DNA from: Armillaria gallica
Lineage: Eukaryota; Basidiomycota; Agaricomycetes; Agaricales; Physalacriaceae
DNA length: 64,000 bases
Direction: 5' to 3'
Assembly (NCBI GenBank): GCA_037576215.1
Contig: JBANDB010000002.1
Coordinates: 3,472,001 to 3,536,000, forward strand
The notes beneath the pieces are model-generated. The model saw only the letters and a program-made list of their open reading frames with translations, was not told where the DNA came from and ran no database searches. Numbering within the stretch: position 1 is the stretch's first letter; each line of letters starts with the position of its first letter. Both the position numbers and the translations under genes were made by a program. Shown here in pieces: positions 46,930 to 58,100 of this stretch.

Positions 46930-49327
46930 ATGCCTGAGGAGGAGGCCACCACTACCACCGTCCCCGCTTCCTTGGATTCGCTGTTGTCGCCCAAAGCCCA
47001 GACATTCGATGTCAACCAAGCCATCCGCGAACCTGTGGCAGAACCAGATTTCAACGACGTAGCGCTGGAGGACGATTCACGATTCTCGACTGTCGCTCTT
47101 TCTTCGAGGCGGAGTAGTTCCAGCGCAGGCTCGTCGGTACATACTTTGGACAGTCCTCTACCGCGTAGCAATCCGTCAACTCTGGCGTCGAGTTTCGAAG
47201 CCCCTGATAGGCCTTCTCACAAGAAATCAGCTTCTACGACAACAATACGGTCCAATCATAATCTCACGTTCCTTCTAGCAAAGCTGGAGGAGGATGCCAC
47301 AAAACGGGGTAGCGTCGATGGGCAAATCAAACTTCAAGAGGGATTCGCTCGTTTACAAAGGGAGAAGGAGGATCAAACGGAGACCGAAAATAGCAATGCT
47401 ACTGAAGTTATTGACTGGGGTACGTCTATATTCAATATAATCTGGATTTTTGGCTGATGCGATAAAATAGATTTCTGGGGCGCTGTCATGTCTGGTGAAG
47501 AAGAAGATCTTCCTTGCATTCCCAAGGCCTGATGCCCCTCTAGATTACCAACAATTTGCATCCGAAGAACCGGAGAAACTCGCACAGGCCATCGCCAAAG
47601 GAATTCCCGGAACACTTCGAGGCATGATGTGGCAACTTATGTAGATGGATTTATCTACTTTGTGACTGTCAAAGCTAACAGTGGAGATAAAGGGCAGCAT
47701 CAAAAGATCCTGAGTTAGAGAGCACGTATCTGAAGCTATTGAAGGAAATAAGTCCGCACGAGAAAGCTATAACGCGTGATTTAGGAAGGTAAGCTCTTTC
47801 CAAACGCTTACCCGCGTATACCTGATGTTTGAACGGATCAGAACGTTTCCTCATCACGACTTCTTTACTGACGGCGAAGGCATTGGGCAGGAGAATTTAT
47901 TCAATGTCCTCAAAGCATATTCTCTGTATGTTTCTGCAGGGTCGATGCTCGTTTCCTTTTTGCTCATATTCTCTTCCAGATATGATACCCAAGTGGGATA
48001 TTGCCAAGGACTTCCCTTCGTAGTTGCCATATTGTTGCTAAATGTCGGTTTCTGCGCTTTGTTCACGATATAAAATCTCATATATCGCGCAGATGCCGGA
48101 CGAAGAGGCCTTTTCCCTGCTGGTTCGGCTGATGTATGTTTACGACCTTCGCGGTCACTTTCTTCCGGAGATGCCGAAACTACAACTACGTCTGGTAGGA
48201 TCTGCGTGTTTCATCATGACAGTTAGCACTCATAGTGCCTTATCACTGTCAGTTTCAGGTCTGTTCGGTTTCTTTCAGTATTCTGTACAACAGGATGAAC
48301 GGCTCCCTTCTCTCAGTTTGACCGCTTAGTGGAGGAACTTCTGCCCGTTCTTCATATACATTTCCTTCGCCAAGGTGTCAAGTCCAGCATGTTTTGTTCA
48401 CAGTGGTTTTTGACCATGTTCAGCTACCGGTTAGATTTGGAAAATTTTCACATCTGAATCTAGCTCACTTGCATCGCAGATTCCCCTTAGAAGTTGTTTT
48501 CCGGATATATGACAACTGCCTCGCAAACGGGATTGAGGCTATATTTGGATTTAGCATCGCGCTACTTCACAAAAACGAGGACCTGTTACTCGACCTCAAG
48601 TTTGATGAGATCCTAACGTTTCTCAATACAAAGCTCTTTGACAGATATAAGGTTTGAGACTGGCCATATGAATATCACAAACTTACCGAGAACACCTACA
48701 GGTGCAGTCTACTGAAAGCGGAGATCCACGTGAAATCAAATATAACGCAGACGAGTTCGTAAATGAGGCGGTATCTTTCCGGATAACGCCATTTCAATTG
48801 GATACCTACGGTCACGAATACGACGACATTATGGTAAGCGCATACCAGTTTCTAGTACTGTTAGCTCAATATGGGAATAAGCGTGAAGCCAATAAGCACA
48901 AAGTTGAGATGGACGAACTTAGGACTGCGAATCGAAGTTTGTCCGCCAAAGTGTTAGTATCCCTCTCTTTGGTTAATCGCTGTAGTACTCATATCAAGAT
49001 AGCAAAACCCTTGAAGCAGATTTTGCGCAACTGAGTACGGAGCATGTCGAACTGTTGGTGAGTAGTGTCTTGTGTCCTGTCAGCTGCCTTGATAAAACTT
49101 GTACAGAACGAGCTTGTAAAAGCAAGATTACGGAATGAAGAAACAGAAGGCGAACTGGTTCGCTATAAACTTTTGTTCGTAGTTTTTCTCTGTTTTCAGG
49201 TGAAGCCAGCTTCACGTTCTTTAGATATGCGGAAGCTATGCACCAAAATGAGGAGGGCCAGTCTTCTAATCGAATATCAAACTCAATAGCATCTATGTTC
49301 AGCAGAAGAGGTAGTAGCAATGTTTGA
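46930..49327 (+). CDS. TBC-domain Rab GTPase-activating protein, Gyp5-like
   Basis: Stimulates GTP hydrolysis by Ypt/Rab proteins in ER-Golgi and exocytic traffic. A Ser-rich N-tail is followed by a TBC domain: KGIPGTLRGMMWQLM, the arginine finger in EKAITRDLGRTFPHH, the glutamine finger in YDTQVGYCQGLPFVV, then LMYVYDLRGHFLPEMP, SSMFCSQWFLTMFSYRFPLEVVFRIYD and FDEILTFLNTKLFDRYK. A C-terminal coiled coil (VEMDELRTANRSL, TEHVELLNELVKARLRNEE) ends RRGSSNV. More than a dozen exons. The QLRL...FDRLVEELLPVLH link appears to need a 6-nt microexon (tattct) near 48280. No frame break seen. Confidence 0.9.
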
Positions 49328-49521
49328 GTCGCGTTGAATTCCATGTAATATGCATATACTGTATCGTTAGCACCTGTTCTGATTGGCGGATGTATCGGCC
49401 GAAATCGTTTTCTCTATTACCGGAAGCAACCTAGCGCTCCGCCAAATGCTCCTCCTGCGGCGACAATGCTTAACCCATAGTCAAAGGGCACTTTATCCTC
49501 TTCGTCCTGCCTCCAGGACAT

Positions 49522-51849
49522 ATGGACCACCCCACACGTCTTCGCAGGCGCACCAGTGAGCCTAGTCGGATCATACAGAGTCGCGGTCGCGGACGGAATC
49601 GTTGGCTTGTCTATTCTGCGACAATTCTCGCCTTGTCTGGCCTCGGTTATCTAGCATATAATAACTCGAAGCCATTCAAGCATACAATCCTCGCGATAAT
49701 ACGTTGTGCTAGAGTTGGAGGTCCGTGCATTTCGATGAATGGGCGCGAGAATACTCACGGGCGTGTTCAGAGGCTGCTGTACTCGGAGCCATCGACTACA
49801 AATGGACCTTTGCGGGATCGTATGAAACAGAGGAGACAAGGGCGCAGGCTTATTCAGAGTGCCACACACGCAGTGCAAAGAGGGTACTGAAGGCTCTACT
49901 GGCGAATGGAGGTGCGTTTTGCTGCTTATTTTAATTCGCTCTCTATCGTTGACGTCGTGGAAGGTGTATTCATAAAACTGGGACAACATATGTCGTCTCT
50001 TATTATGCTGCCGAGGGAATGGACTAGCGCTATGAGGCCATTGCAGGACCAATGCGAACCTACACCGTATGAAAACCTGGAAGGTCTATTTCTCTCAGAC
50101 ATGGGAGCATCTATAGACGAACTGTTCGACGATTTCGACCCAAATCCCATTGGCGTGGCCAGTCTGGCGCAGGTACATGTCGGGCACCATAAGGCTTCCG
50201 GTAAACGCGTTGCTGTCAAGGTACAGAGAAATGTCTATCTTAAGAGCGTTCTCTTACCCATTCGTTAGCTGCAACATCCTCACTTAGAAGAATTCTGCGA
50301 TATTGACATGGCAATGGTTGAGGTTGCCTTGGGTACATGATTTCTCTACTCACAAGCTTCACACTTATGTCCTTGAATAGGATGGATCAAATATTGGTTT
50401 CCCGAATTCGAGTTTACTTGGCTTGGGGTAAGGAGCGAGTTATCTATCCGATTGACGCATTCCACTTATTCTTCTGCAGGAAGAGATGCGGGAGAATCTT
50501 CCCAAGGAAATGGATTTCGTCCACGAAGCAATAAACGCGAGAAAGACCGCCAATGACTTCAAGAATATGAGAACTTCTCTTTATATTCCCGAGGTCATCG
50601 TTGCTAAAAAGCGAGTCCTCATTATGGAATACATTCAAGGGGCCCGAGGTTCGTGACATCACCCTGGTAAAAAACAGTTGTTGACACCAGAATCACAGTG
50701 GATGATCTGGAGTACCTGGCCGACGCCAACATCGACCGTAATAAAGTTGCTTTGGAGCTATCTCGCATATTTAATCAAATGATTTTTATCAATGGCTGGT
50801 TTCATGCGGTATGTCTGCGTTCAACGTTTGCGACTGAACTAACATTACCATCCAGGACCCCCATCTAGGTATGATAAGCTAACTTGAAGCACCAGTATCG
50901 AGTTAATTTTGCGTCTAGGGAATCTGTTAATTCGCCCGGCACCGCAAACATCCAAGTCTCCCTATAATTTTGAAGTCGTGCTACTTGATCATGGCTTGTA
51001 CTTTGACCTTGACACACCACTTCGTGTCAACTATGGCAAGTTCTGGCTATCTCTCTTCGCCCCCGCTAGCGAGTCCGCCAATGCTGATCGACGAAAATAC
51101 GCTCAGTTAGTGGGCAATGTTGGCCCGGACCTATACCCTATATTTGAAGCGGCCATGACGGGACGTGCTGGTTTAGAGGGGACTTTCGAAAGCGGAACAT
51201 TTGAACGTGCTTCCGATATGATGAGTATATCTCGACAGACTGAGGAGGAAGTGCAGTTGATACAGAATACGATCATGATGCGAGAAGGGATGTTCGCATC
51301 GATTTTGCACGTCCTGAGACACGTCCCAAGGAGAGTGCTTATGGTGTTAAAGGTCAACGATTTGCTAAGGTGAGAGAGATTCGCGTCGTTCTCTATTTAG
51401 AGATCAGACCTCAAAGATTATAGGAATCTGGATCACTCTTTGATGACAACACACTCAAATGTAGGTGTCGTTTTTGACCGCGTCGGTCTTTCTCAGAAAT
51501 TTCACTTCCTAGGTCCGAATATTTTTGGTCATGGCTAAGTATTGTGTATATGCCGTATGGCAAGACGATCGACTACGTGTTATAGACAGCATAAGAGATA
51601 GAGGGCTGTTTTCCTTTGGTCTATTCTTTGACTACTTCAGGCGTTGGTGGTATGTGGCCGACAATTTCCCAGTCATATTCACTTCATGATATGTCCGTCA
51701 GGCGATACCAAAAATCATACGCGCGAGTCGTGTTTGCCGAATCTGTCATGGACATACAAGCCCACTCCGTTATAACGAGGGCCTGGATTCGTGGTTTGTT
51801 TACCAAGGGCTTTAGAGGTGCGCACTTAGCAGCAGCCGGTCTCGCATGA
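49522..51849 (+). CDS. ABC1/ADCK1-family mitochondrial atypical kinase (Mcp2/Cqd2-like)
   Basis: Atypical kinase of the UbiB family. A basic N-terminus precedes a membrane span (WLVYSATILALSGLGYLAY). The family-defining GVFIKLGQHMSSL (KxGQ) motif, then PIGVASLAQVHVG with VAVKLQHPHLEEF, EMDFVHEAINARK and the catalytic DPHLGN follow; DPHL sits on a 13-nt microexon near 50856-50868. The metal motif is VLLDHGLYFDL (DxG). A helical tail ends RGAHLAAAGLA. Yeast Mcp2/Cqd2 in the inner membrane affects coenzyme Q distribution and lipid balance; human ADCK1 is the animal relative. The assignment to this subgroup over Coq8 rests on the N-terminal span and end region. No frame break. Confidence 0.88.
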
Positions 51850-51900
51850 AGACGTCAAAAGTAGTATATGCACGTTACTATCACTCACGATAATCTAATT

Positions 51901-53695
51901 CTATGATTTTACGAGGTCGATTACCGTTTCCCTGACAGTCTTAGCGTCTGCCCTTCCTCTCGTCTCCTTCATGACCCATCCTACGATCTTGTTAACCACA
52001 TTATGATGTCCGGCTCGAAGAGCTGCGACCTCGTCAGGCAGTGCTTCAACTGCTCGCATACAGACAGATTGAAGATCATCCTCGGAAGAGGAGGACATAG
52101 ATATCAAGTTCAACTTTACCGCCAATCGTCGAACAGAGGTTTCTGGAGTAATCGAAGGGTCCGTCAACATGTGCCGAAGTAACAATTTGCCTGACGGTCG
52201 CGTTACGCTGTTCGATGCAACAAGATCGATCAATTCACCCAGCTGACAGGGTGTTATGTGTTTTGAGTTGAAAGCTTTATCCAGTGCTGAGAACTGGCCA
52301 TGTAAGGAGTGCAATATCCTATCAGTTGAACATGAATACAAGCGAAATCGAAGGAAACATCGACGTACCAATTGATGACGTTCTTAGGATCCCTATTTTT
52401 GTCGGCACAGACCGTTTCAAAGTAGGTCACAGCACTGACATCAGTGACCTGGCGGGATGTTTCATCCAAATTGATATTGTCTTCGCCGTCGTATCCAATA
52501 TCTCTTCCTGTATCTAAACCCATGAGGACATCGATATCGATCTGAGTGACACCAAAAGGTTCATAGGTATCAATGAGACGCTTTCGCAGGGCATCCGGAA
52601 GCGCGGGAAGGTTGTCTTTCACTTGTTGTATTTGGGCCTATCAAAAAAATGAGAAAATCCGAGCCGTTGGAATGTGAATCGTTTACCTCCGAAACGTGCA
52701 GAATACCAAGGTTGGGATCAGGCATATAGCGATACTCTGGGGCGTCCTCTTTGGAACGAAGTTTGTACGTGTCCCAACGATGATGATCAAATCCCCGTGT
52801 CTCTTGAGGTACATTGCAAGACGACATTAAGAGAGCCTTTTGCCTGACAATTTCACAATCTAGAATGGTCAATAATTGAAGTCAAAGCACGCAAGAACTG
52901 ACTGACTGATGGCAGCTATCATAAATTTGACACTATTGAGGTTTTTGATTTCGCATCGAGTGCCAAAGGGTTCCCCAGGTCGGTGTATTGAAACGTTGAC
53001 ATCGCACCGCATAGATCCCTGCGCCAATGTGAGAGAAACGATACAGTAGCAGCCAGTAGACCTGCCGTGTCCATGTTCCCGTCACTGGCGCCAACAGCGC
53101 GCAGGGTGGCTTGGAGTGCGCGTACATACTCCGCAGCTTCGTCTGCCGACTGCAAGTCAGGCTCCGTCACGATTTCCAGAAGACCCGTCCCGGCTCTGTT
53201 GAGGTCGATGAGGGACGTCCGTGTTCGAGGGTCGAATATCGACTTGGCAGTATCCTACGATGTCATTGGCGATTTATGCAACGGGGAGAAGGACTCGGGT
53301 CGTACCTGCTCCATTTGTATCTGCTTTATTCTGACCTTCCTTCCCAGTGTTGGCAAAGTAAGATAGCCATTGGTCGCTATTGGCGCGTAGTGCTGCGTGA
53401 TCTGGTACCCAGACGGCAAGTCCGAGTAAAAGTAGTGCTTCCTGTCGAACGATGAACGTCGCTGTATATCACAATTGAGAGCGAGCGATGCTCTAAGTGC
53501 AAGGAGCAGACATTTAGGGTTGAGCTTGGGCAGGGTGCCAGGGAAGGCAGCGTCGACAGCATTGAAGGTTGTGTTGGCTGGATGGGTCAACAGCGAGGTC
53601 GACGCGCTTGAAAATAATTTTTGGCGAGACTTGATTTGCGCATGCGTCTCAATGCCCAGGACGACATGCCAGCCATCCAGGAGCAGTCGCGACAT
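51901..53695 (-). CDS. Glutamyl-tRNA(Gln) amidotransferase subunit B, mitochondrial (GatB/Pet112)
   Basis: Subunit of the mitochondrial GatFAB/GatCAB-type complex that turns Glu-tRNA(Gln) into Gln-tRNA(Gln). Motifs: [73 protein letters not shown] with [24 protein letters not shown], and a C-terminal YqeY-like tail domain with [17 protein letters not shown]. The exon junction DGNMDT|GSMRC uses a GC-AG intron at 53065-53019; with it the frame is intact throughout. No clear targeting peptide precedes MSRLLLDGW, so an upstream exon may be missing. Confidence 0.93.
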
Positions 53696-53785
53696 GGATC
53701 AAGAAAGCAAGACGTTCATGACAATCAGGGTGAAAGTAATGTACACGGCAAATAATACAAGACAAAATACGACTACTCAAAATAT

Positions 53786-54496
53786 TCACTTCTTCACCGT
53801 CGCAAATAGTCGATCAATGGTGTCCACGCCCTTCTTGAGTGTGTTCCACTGTAAAAACTGAGCAAGATGGCACAAAGTAACCTGAAGAGGAGGGACGCAC
53901 CTGTTCCAGTGAAAGAGAAATACCCTTTTTGCCTGGCTTTTCGTCTCCCTCTTGCCCATAAACTCCCGTATATCGAGTAGTGGCATCCCTTTGAAGCTTC
54001 GGACAGTCGCACGCTTCTTCTTTCCAAGATCGATATATTTGTCGCCGTCGGATGTCTTGTGCACGATGACCTCGGCGTCAGACTGTGAGTCGTTGGGCGC
54101 CTTCTTCTATTCAGGGAGCGCATTAATCTCAGATGGGTCACGCAGTTGGCAACGCACCTTTTCTTTGGATTTAGCTTCAATGGGTTCGTCTTCGTCACTC
54201 GACTCTTCTGCCTTTTTTGCTTTCTAGAAATCATGTAAGGCGCGTCTAATGTTCAATGGGGTACTCGCACCTTGCCACGCGGCTTAGCTTTTCCCTTCGC
54301 TGTAGATGGCGCGTCCTCGTCACTTGAATTGCCAGTCTTTTAGCCTATCTCATTGTTCAGTCATTGTACATCCAGGCGATGAGACGCGACGTCAGACCTT
54401 TGTACGTTTCGGTTTGGGTTTGGACTCGGAGGCGTCAGACGCGTCGTCAATGAAAGCCTCGTCCTCACTGGACTCGGCTACCTTTCGTTTAGCCAT
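53786..54496 (-). CDS. SUB1: RNA polymerase II coactivator PC4/Sub1
   Basis: Nuclear single-stranded-DNA-binding cofactor of RNA polymerase II. A long N-tail of alternating acidic and Lys-rich blocks (SSEDEAFIDD, KPKPKRTK, EESSDEDEPIEAKSKEK) spread over small exons precedes the PC4 fold: YIDLGKKKRATVRSFKGMPLLDIREF, then LEQWNTLKKGVDTIDRLF. The basic and aromatic DNA-contact residues are present. One base is missing near 53950 (GG read as G) between REFMGK and EGDEKPGKKGISLSL. Both flanks are conserved, so this is probably a consensus error. Confidence 0.92.
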
Positions 54497-55162
54497 TGGG
54501 TGTGAAGACGATGAGAGGATCTTAGTTTTGCAATCTATCCAAGTCTTGCATGACGATAAGAAGGGCAAAGAAATCGCAGGATCACGTGTTTAGCGCCACT
54601 TCGGTGTCCGGGGCCGCACCAGCCATACCAAGACCGTGGCGTACATAATTCCTCACAATGACCTACAATTGAAGATAAATACAAAAGGCCGGTCATTCGA
54701 TCGAATGCTAGTTCTTGAACTTTGGTTCCCTTTCTGGAACGGAAGACCAGTGTTTTCCAATTTCTGGAACTCATTCGCCTGCGAGATAAATTCAGTGTGA
54801 GAGTGCAAGTTCGGAACCTTTCAAATCTCGGAAAATTGTATCGGTCCATAGAGCCGAAATGCGGAAAGAACTGCTACTCACGTCTGTCGTGGGATGAACA
54901 ATAGTCGATAAAATTCTGTACTTATATGGAAGTTTGAGACAACGTCGCAAATGAGTCGGGGAAAATGCGTGACGTGTCGTGACACATTACAAATATACCG
55001 GATTAAGCAGCTGACGCGTGCAAACACCATCTGAGGCTACCCACCGCCTCTTCGAGATCGCTCTGAGTCTCAACTTCCTTTCATCACCATCCACCCCAAC
55101 CACCCCACCCAAATTAATTGTGGCTCCGTGGATCCCACGTTTTATATGAGCTCTTCGTGAAA
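54497..55162. promoter_or_regulatory. Divergent promoter SUB1 / TOM1-like
   Basis: A 666-base spacer. CACGTG at 54593-54598 lies 97 bases from the SUB1 start. Pyrimidine-rich, C-rich sequence (about 55060-55115) precedes the TOM1-like ATG. No gene. Confidence 0.4.
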
Positions 55163-58100
55163 ATGAAGATTCTTCACAAATCAAAGAGGGCGGTGCCGCC
55201 GGTACAGTAAAAAAAGTTACTGTATGATACGTTACTAACCGATGCGCGTCGTTTTGTAGCCGCCCCCTGTAGCAGAACTTATCGCCAAGCTTCAGAACAC
55301 GCCAAATGATGAACTTCCCAAGACATTAGGAGATATTGTTGTCTGGAAATGGCAGCGTTCGGACCTGAACGCTTGGATAAAGGTCTTGAACAAGTTCGAC
55401 GCCATTTTGGAGGAGTTGATTCGCGATTACAACATCGACAAACTTCAGATATCGCCTTTCACGCCAGAGAGCCGCAGTCTGCTAGCAGAGATACTGAGGT
55501 TTGAGCGCTTGTTGTTGGAGAATTCGACGAACCGAAAGATGTTCAATTCTTACGATGTCAGTCGAACTTGTTCCTGTTACCCTTACAGTTTATCTGACTA
55601 TAACTCTCAGCGCCTCAACAGTCTCCTTTTTACCTCTGATCTTGAAATCCTCATCCTCACTCTCAAGCTGGTGCTGCGACCGTCACAGCAGTATTCAGCC
55701 CAACCATCTGTTTCACAAGCGCTTAATATTTCAACGCCAAGACTTCAGTCACTTGCAAAGCGCTGGCCTCATCTCAGGGAGTATGGAGTAGGTCTTGTCG
55801 ATCTCTCGGTCGGCAAGGATACTTCAGACGTTGAAGCCCTTCCCGTCGAGGCTAGAGAAGTACACTTCACATATTACAGGACCGATGCCGGTCCTAGCAG
55901 CGATAAAGGAAAGGGTATGGATACAGACATTCACGAAGCCTCTAGCTCGCAAGCGAAGACCGCGCCTCCTGGCGCCGTCAGCATTCATATTGATGAGTCA
56001 ACATTACATTCTAAGCCGGAGATGGAGATTTTGGCTGATACGATCGAGAAATACTCGGTACCGGATTCCGAAAAATTCGAGCTACTCTGCCGGATTCGTG
56101 CTGCTGTGGTGTTGAGGAAGGAGAAAGAAGATGACAGAGAGAAATTGGTGATCATCCGACTTTTGGCCATAGCCATCTTTGGCCATACACATCCTGAGGC
56201 TCAAGCGACCTCCTCCATCTTCCTCTACGAACCCGACTTGATCACTCATGTTGCTGAGTTACTCCAAGTTGACAAGGACATCCCCATCACTGTTCAAACA
56301 GCCGCTATATCTGCACTCGACGCACTTGCGAGATACCGGTCGAAGATCCAAGAGGTTTTGACATCAGTGAATGCCGGGGTTAACCATGGTATCCTGATGG
56401 GTCTGCTGCGCAAGACGGTGGCCGACATTACCAACCCTGAATCGTCCATCCCGAACTCATTCGCGGAGGCCTTGCTATCTTTCGTAACCTTTATCGCTTC
56501 TCATGCGTCTGGAGGCAATATGGTCGTAGGAGCTGGTCTTATCCCTCTCCTTATCCAGATAATGGAAAACAGGCTTCCGGATCGGCTGTCTGTCTTGTCA
56601 AAGACGATGCAATTGGTTGATAACGTGCTATATAGTTTCACCAATGCTTTCAACCTTTTCTGCACATCGCGTGGTGTTGATGCCCTGGTAGAGAGGATCG
56701 AGGTTTGTTGATTTATTTTGGGATGTTCTTTTCTAATTGTTACATCACATAGTTTGAGATCTCGTTCAATGTCAAGGAACACGGAGATTATCAGAAATCT
56801 CGCGAAATATACGGACACCACAGTGCGATTATACATTAGTCCCCCGTTTTACTTCTCTGATCTCGTCTACTTTAGGTGAAATACCTGTTGCACGCGCTGC
56901 AGTTCTCAAACACATTCTGCGATCGATGCATCGTATGATGCAATCGTCGGGAACATCAGAAGGTCTCCGGGGATTAATTGATACATCCATTCTGAAGTCC
57001 ATCAAGAAGATAATTGAGTATCGCGGACTCTTCGGTGCAAGTGTTCTGCCGATAGGTGCGTAACATGGTCACATCCCTTGTCAAGGTATTGAAGGCCTAC
57101 AGCGATCAATATCATGGCAACCTTCGTGCATAATGAACCAACATCTCTCGCTGTGATCCAAGAAGCTGGTCTACCGGAGGCTTTCTATAAGGCCATTGAA
57201 TTAGGCGTGGAGCCTGCCATCGAGGTACGGGTTCATTGTGGAGCTCCATTACGGTTTGTTCAGCCCAAATACAGGTCATACAAGCTATCCCCAATGCAAT
57301 CGGTGCCCTTTGCCTCAACGAAGTGGGTCAGGCCCAACTCACAGCGAGGCCGAGCATCATTCCCTCCGTATTCTCCATATTCACCTCTGATCGACATTTG
57401 AAAGTCCTCCTTGAGAAGGAAAACGCTGTTCTCATAGGTACTGCAATCGATGAACTCGTTCGACATCATCCTATTCTTAAGGGACCTGTCTTCGACTCTC
57501 TCCGGGCTACGCTGAGCAAAATAGAAGACTTGGGAAATGCTTTCGAGCCACCGGAAGAAGCAAAACAGTGGTACAAACTTCTCGCCTTGTCGACTGCGAC
57601 ACCTTCCCCAGACGACGACGTCACGATGGAGGACGTCCAAACCGCTGGCCAGGCACCTACTCCTGCCCCGAGAACGTCGGAGGACAAAAAGCATTCATCT
57701 TCAAGCGAAGAAGGCGCTCAAAAGGCTCATGATAATCACATTGTATCGTTTATCGACGTCTTGGGTCGCGTAAGTTACCTGCTACAAATTACTGCTGAAG
57801 ACGCGTGTTTACGAAGCTTATTGTAGTTCCTGGAAGGTCTTTTCCAGCACACGCCTCATTGCAGAGACTTTCTTTCCTCCACTGATGGTCTCGCCAGCTT
57901 GGGTAGACTGACAGCTCTCCCTTGTCTTCCGTACGATTTCGCCAATAGCCTTGCATCAGATTCTATGGTACAAGTCATGCGTACAATGACTGAAGTGGCA
58001 ACAAGCGAGACTCTTCTTCACTTGGCGAAACTAGTCAAGGAATCGCTAGAATTAACACAGAACTTCTGGGGTACTTTGGAAGACAAATCTAAGCTTTTAC

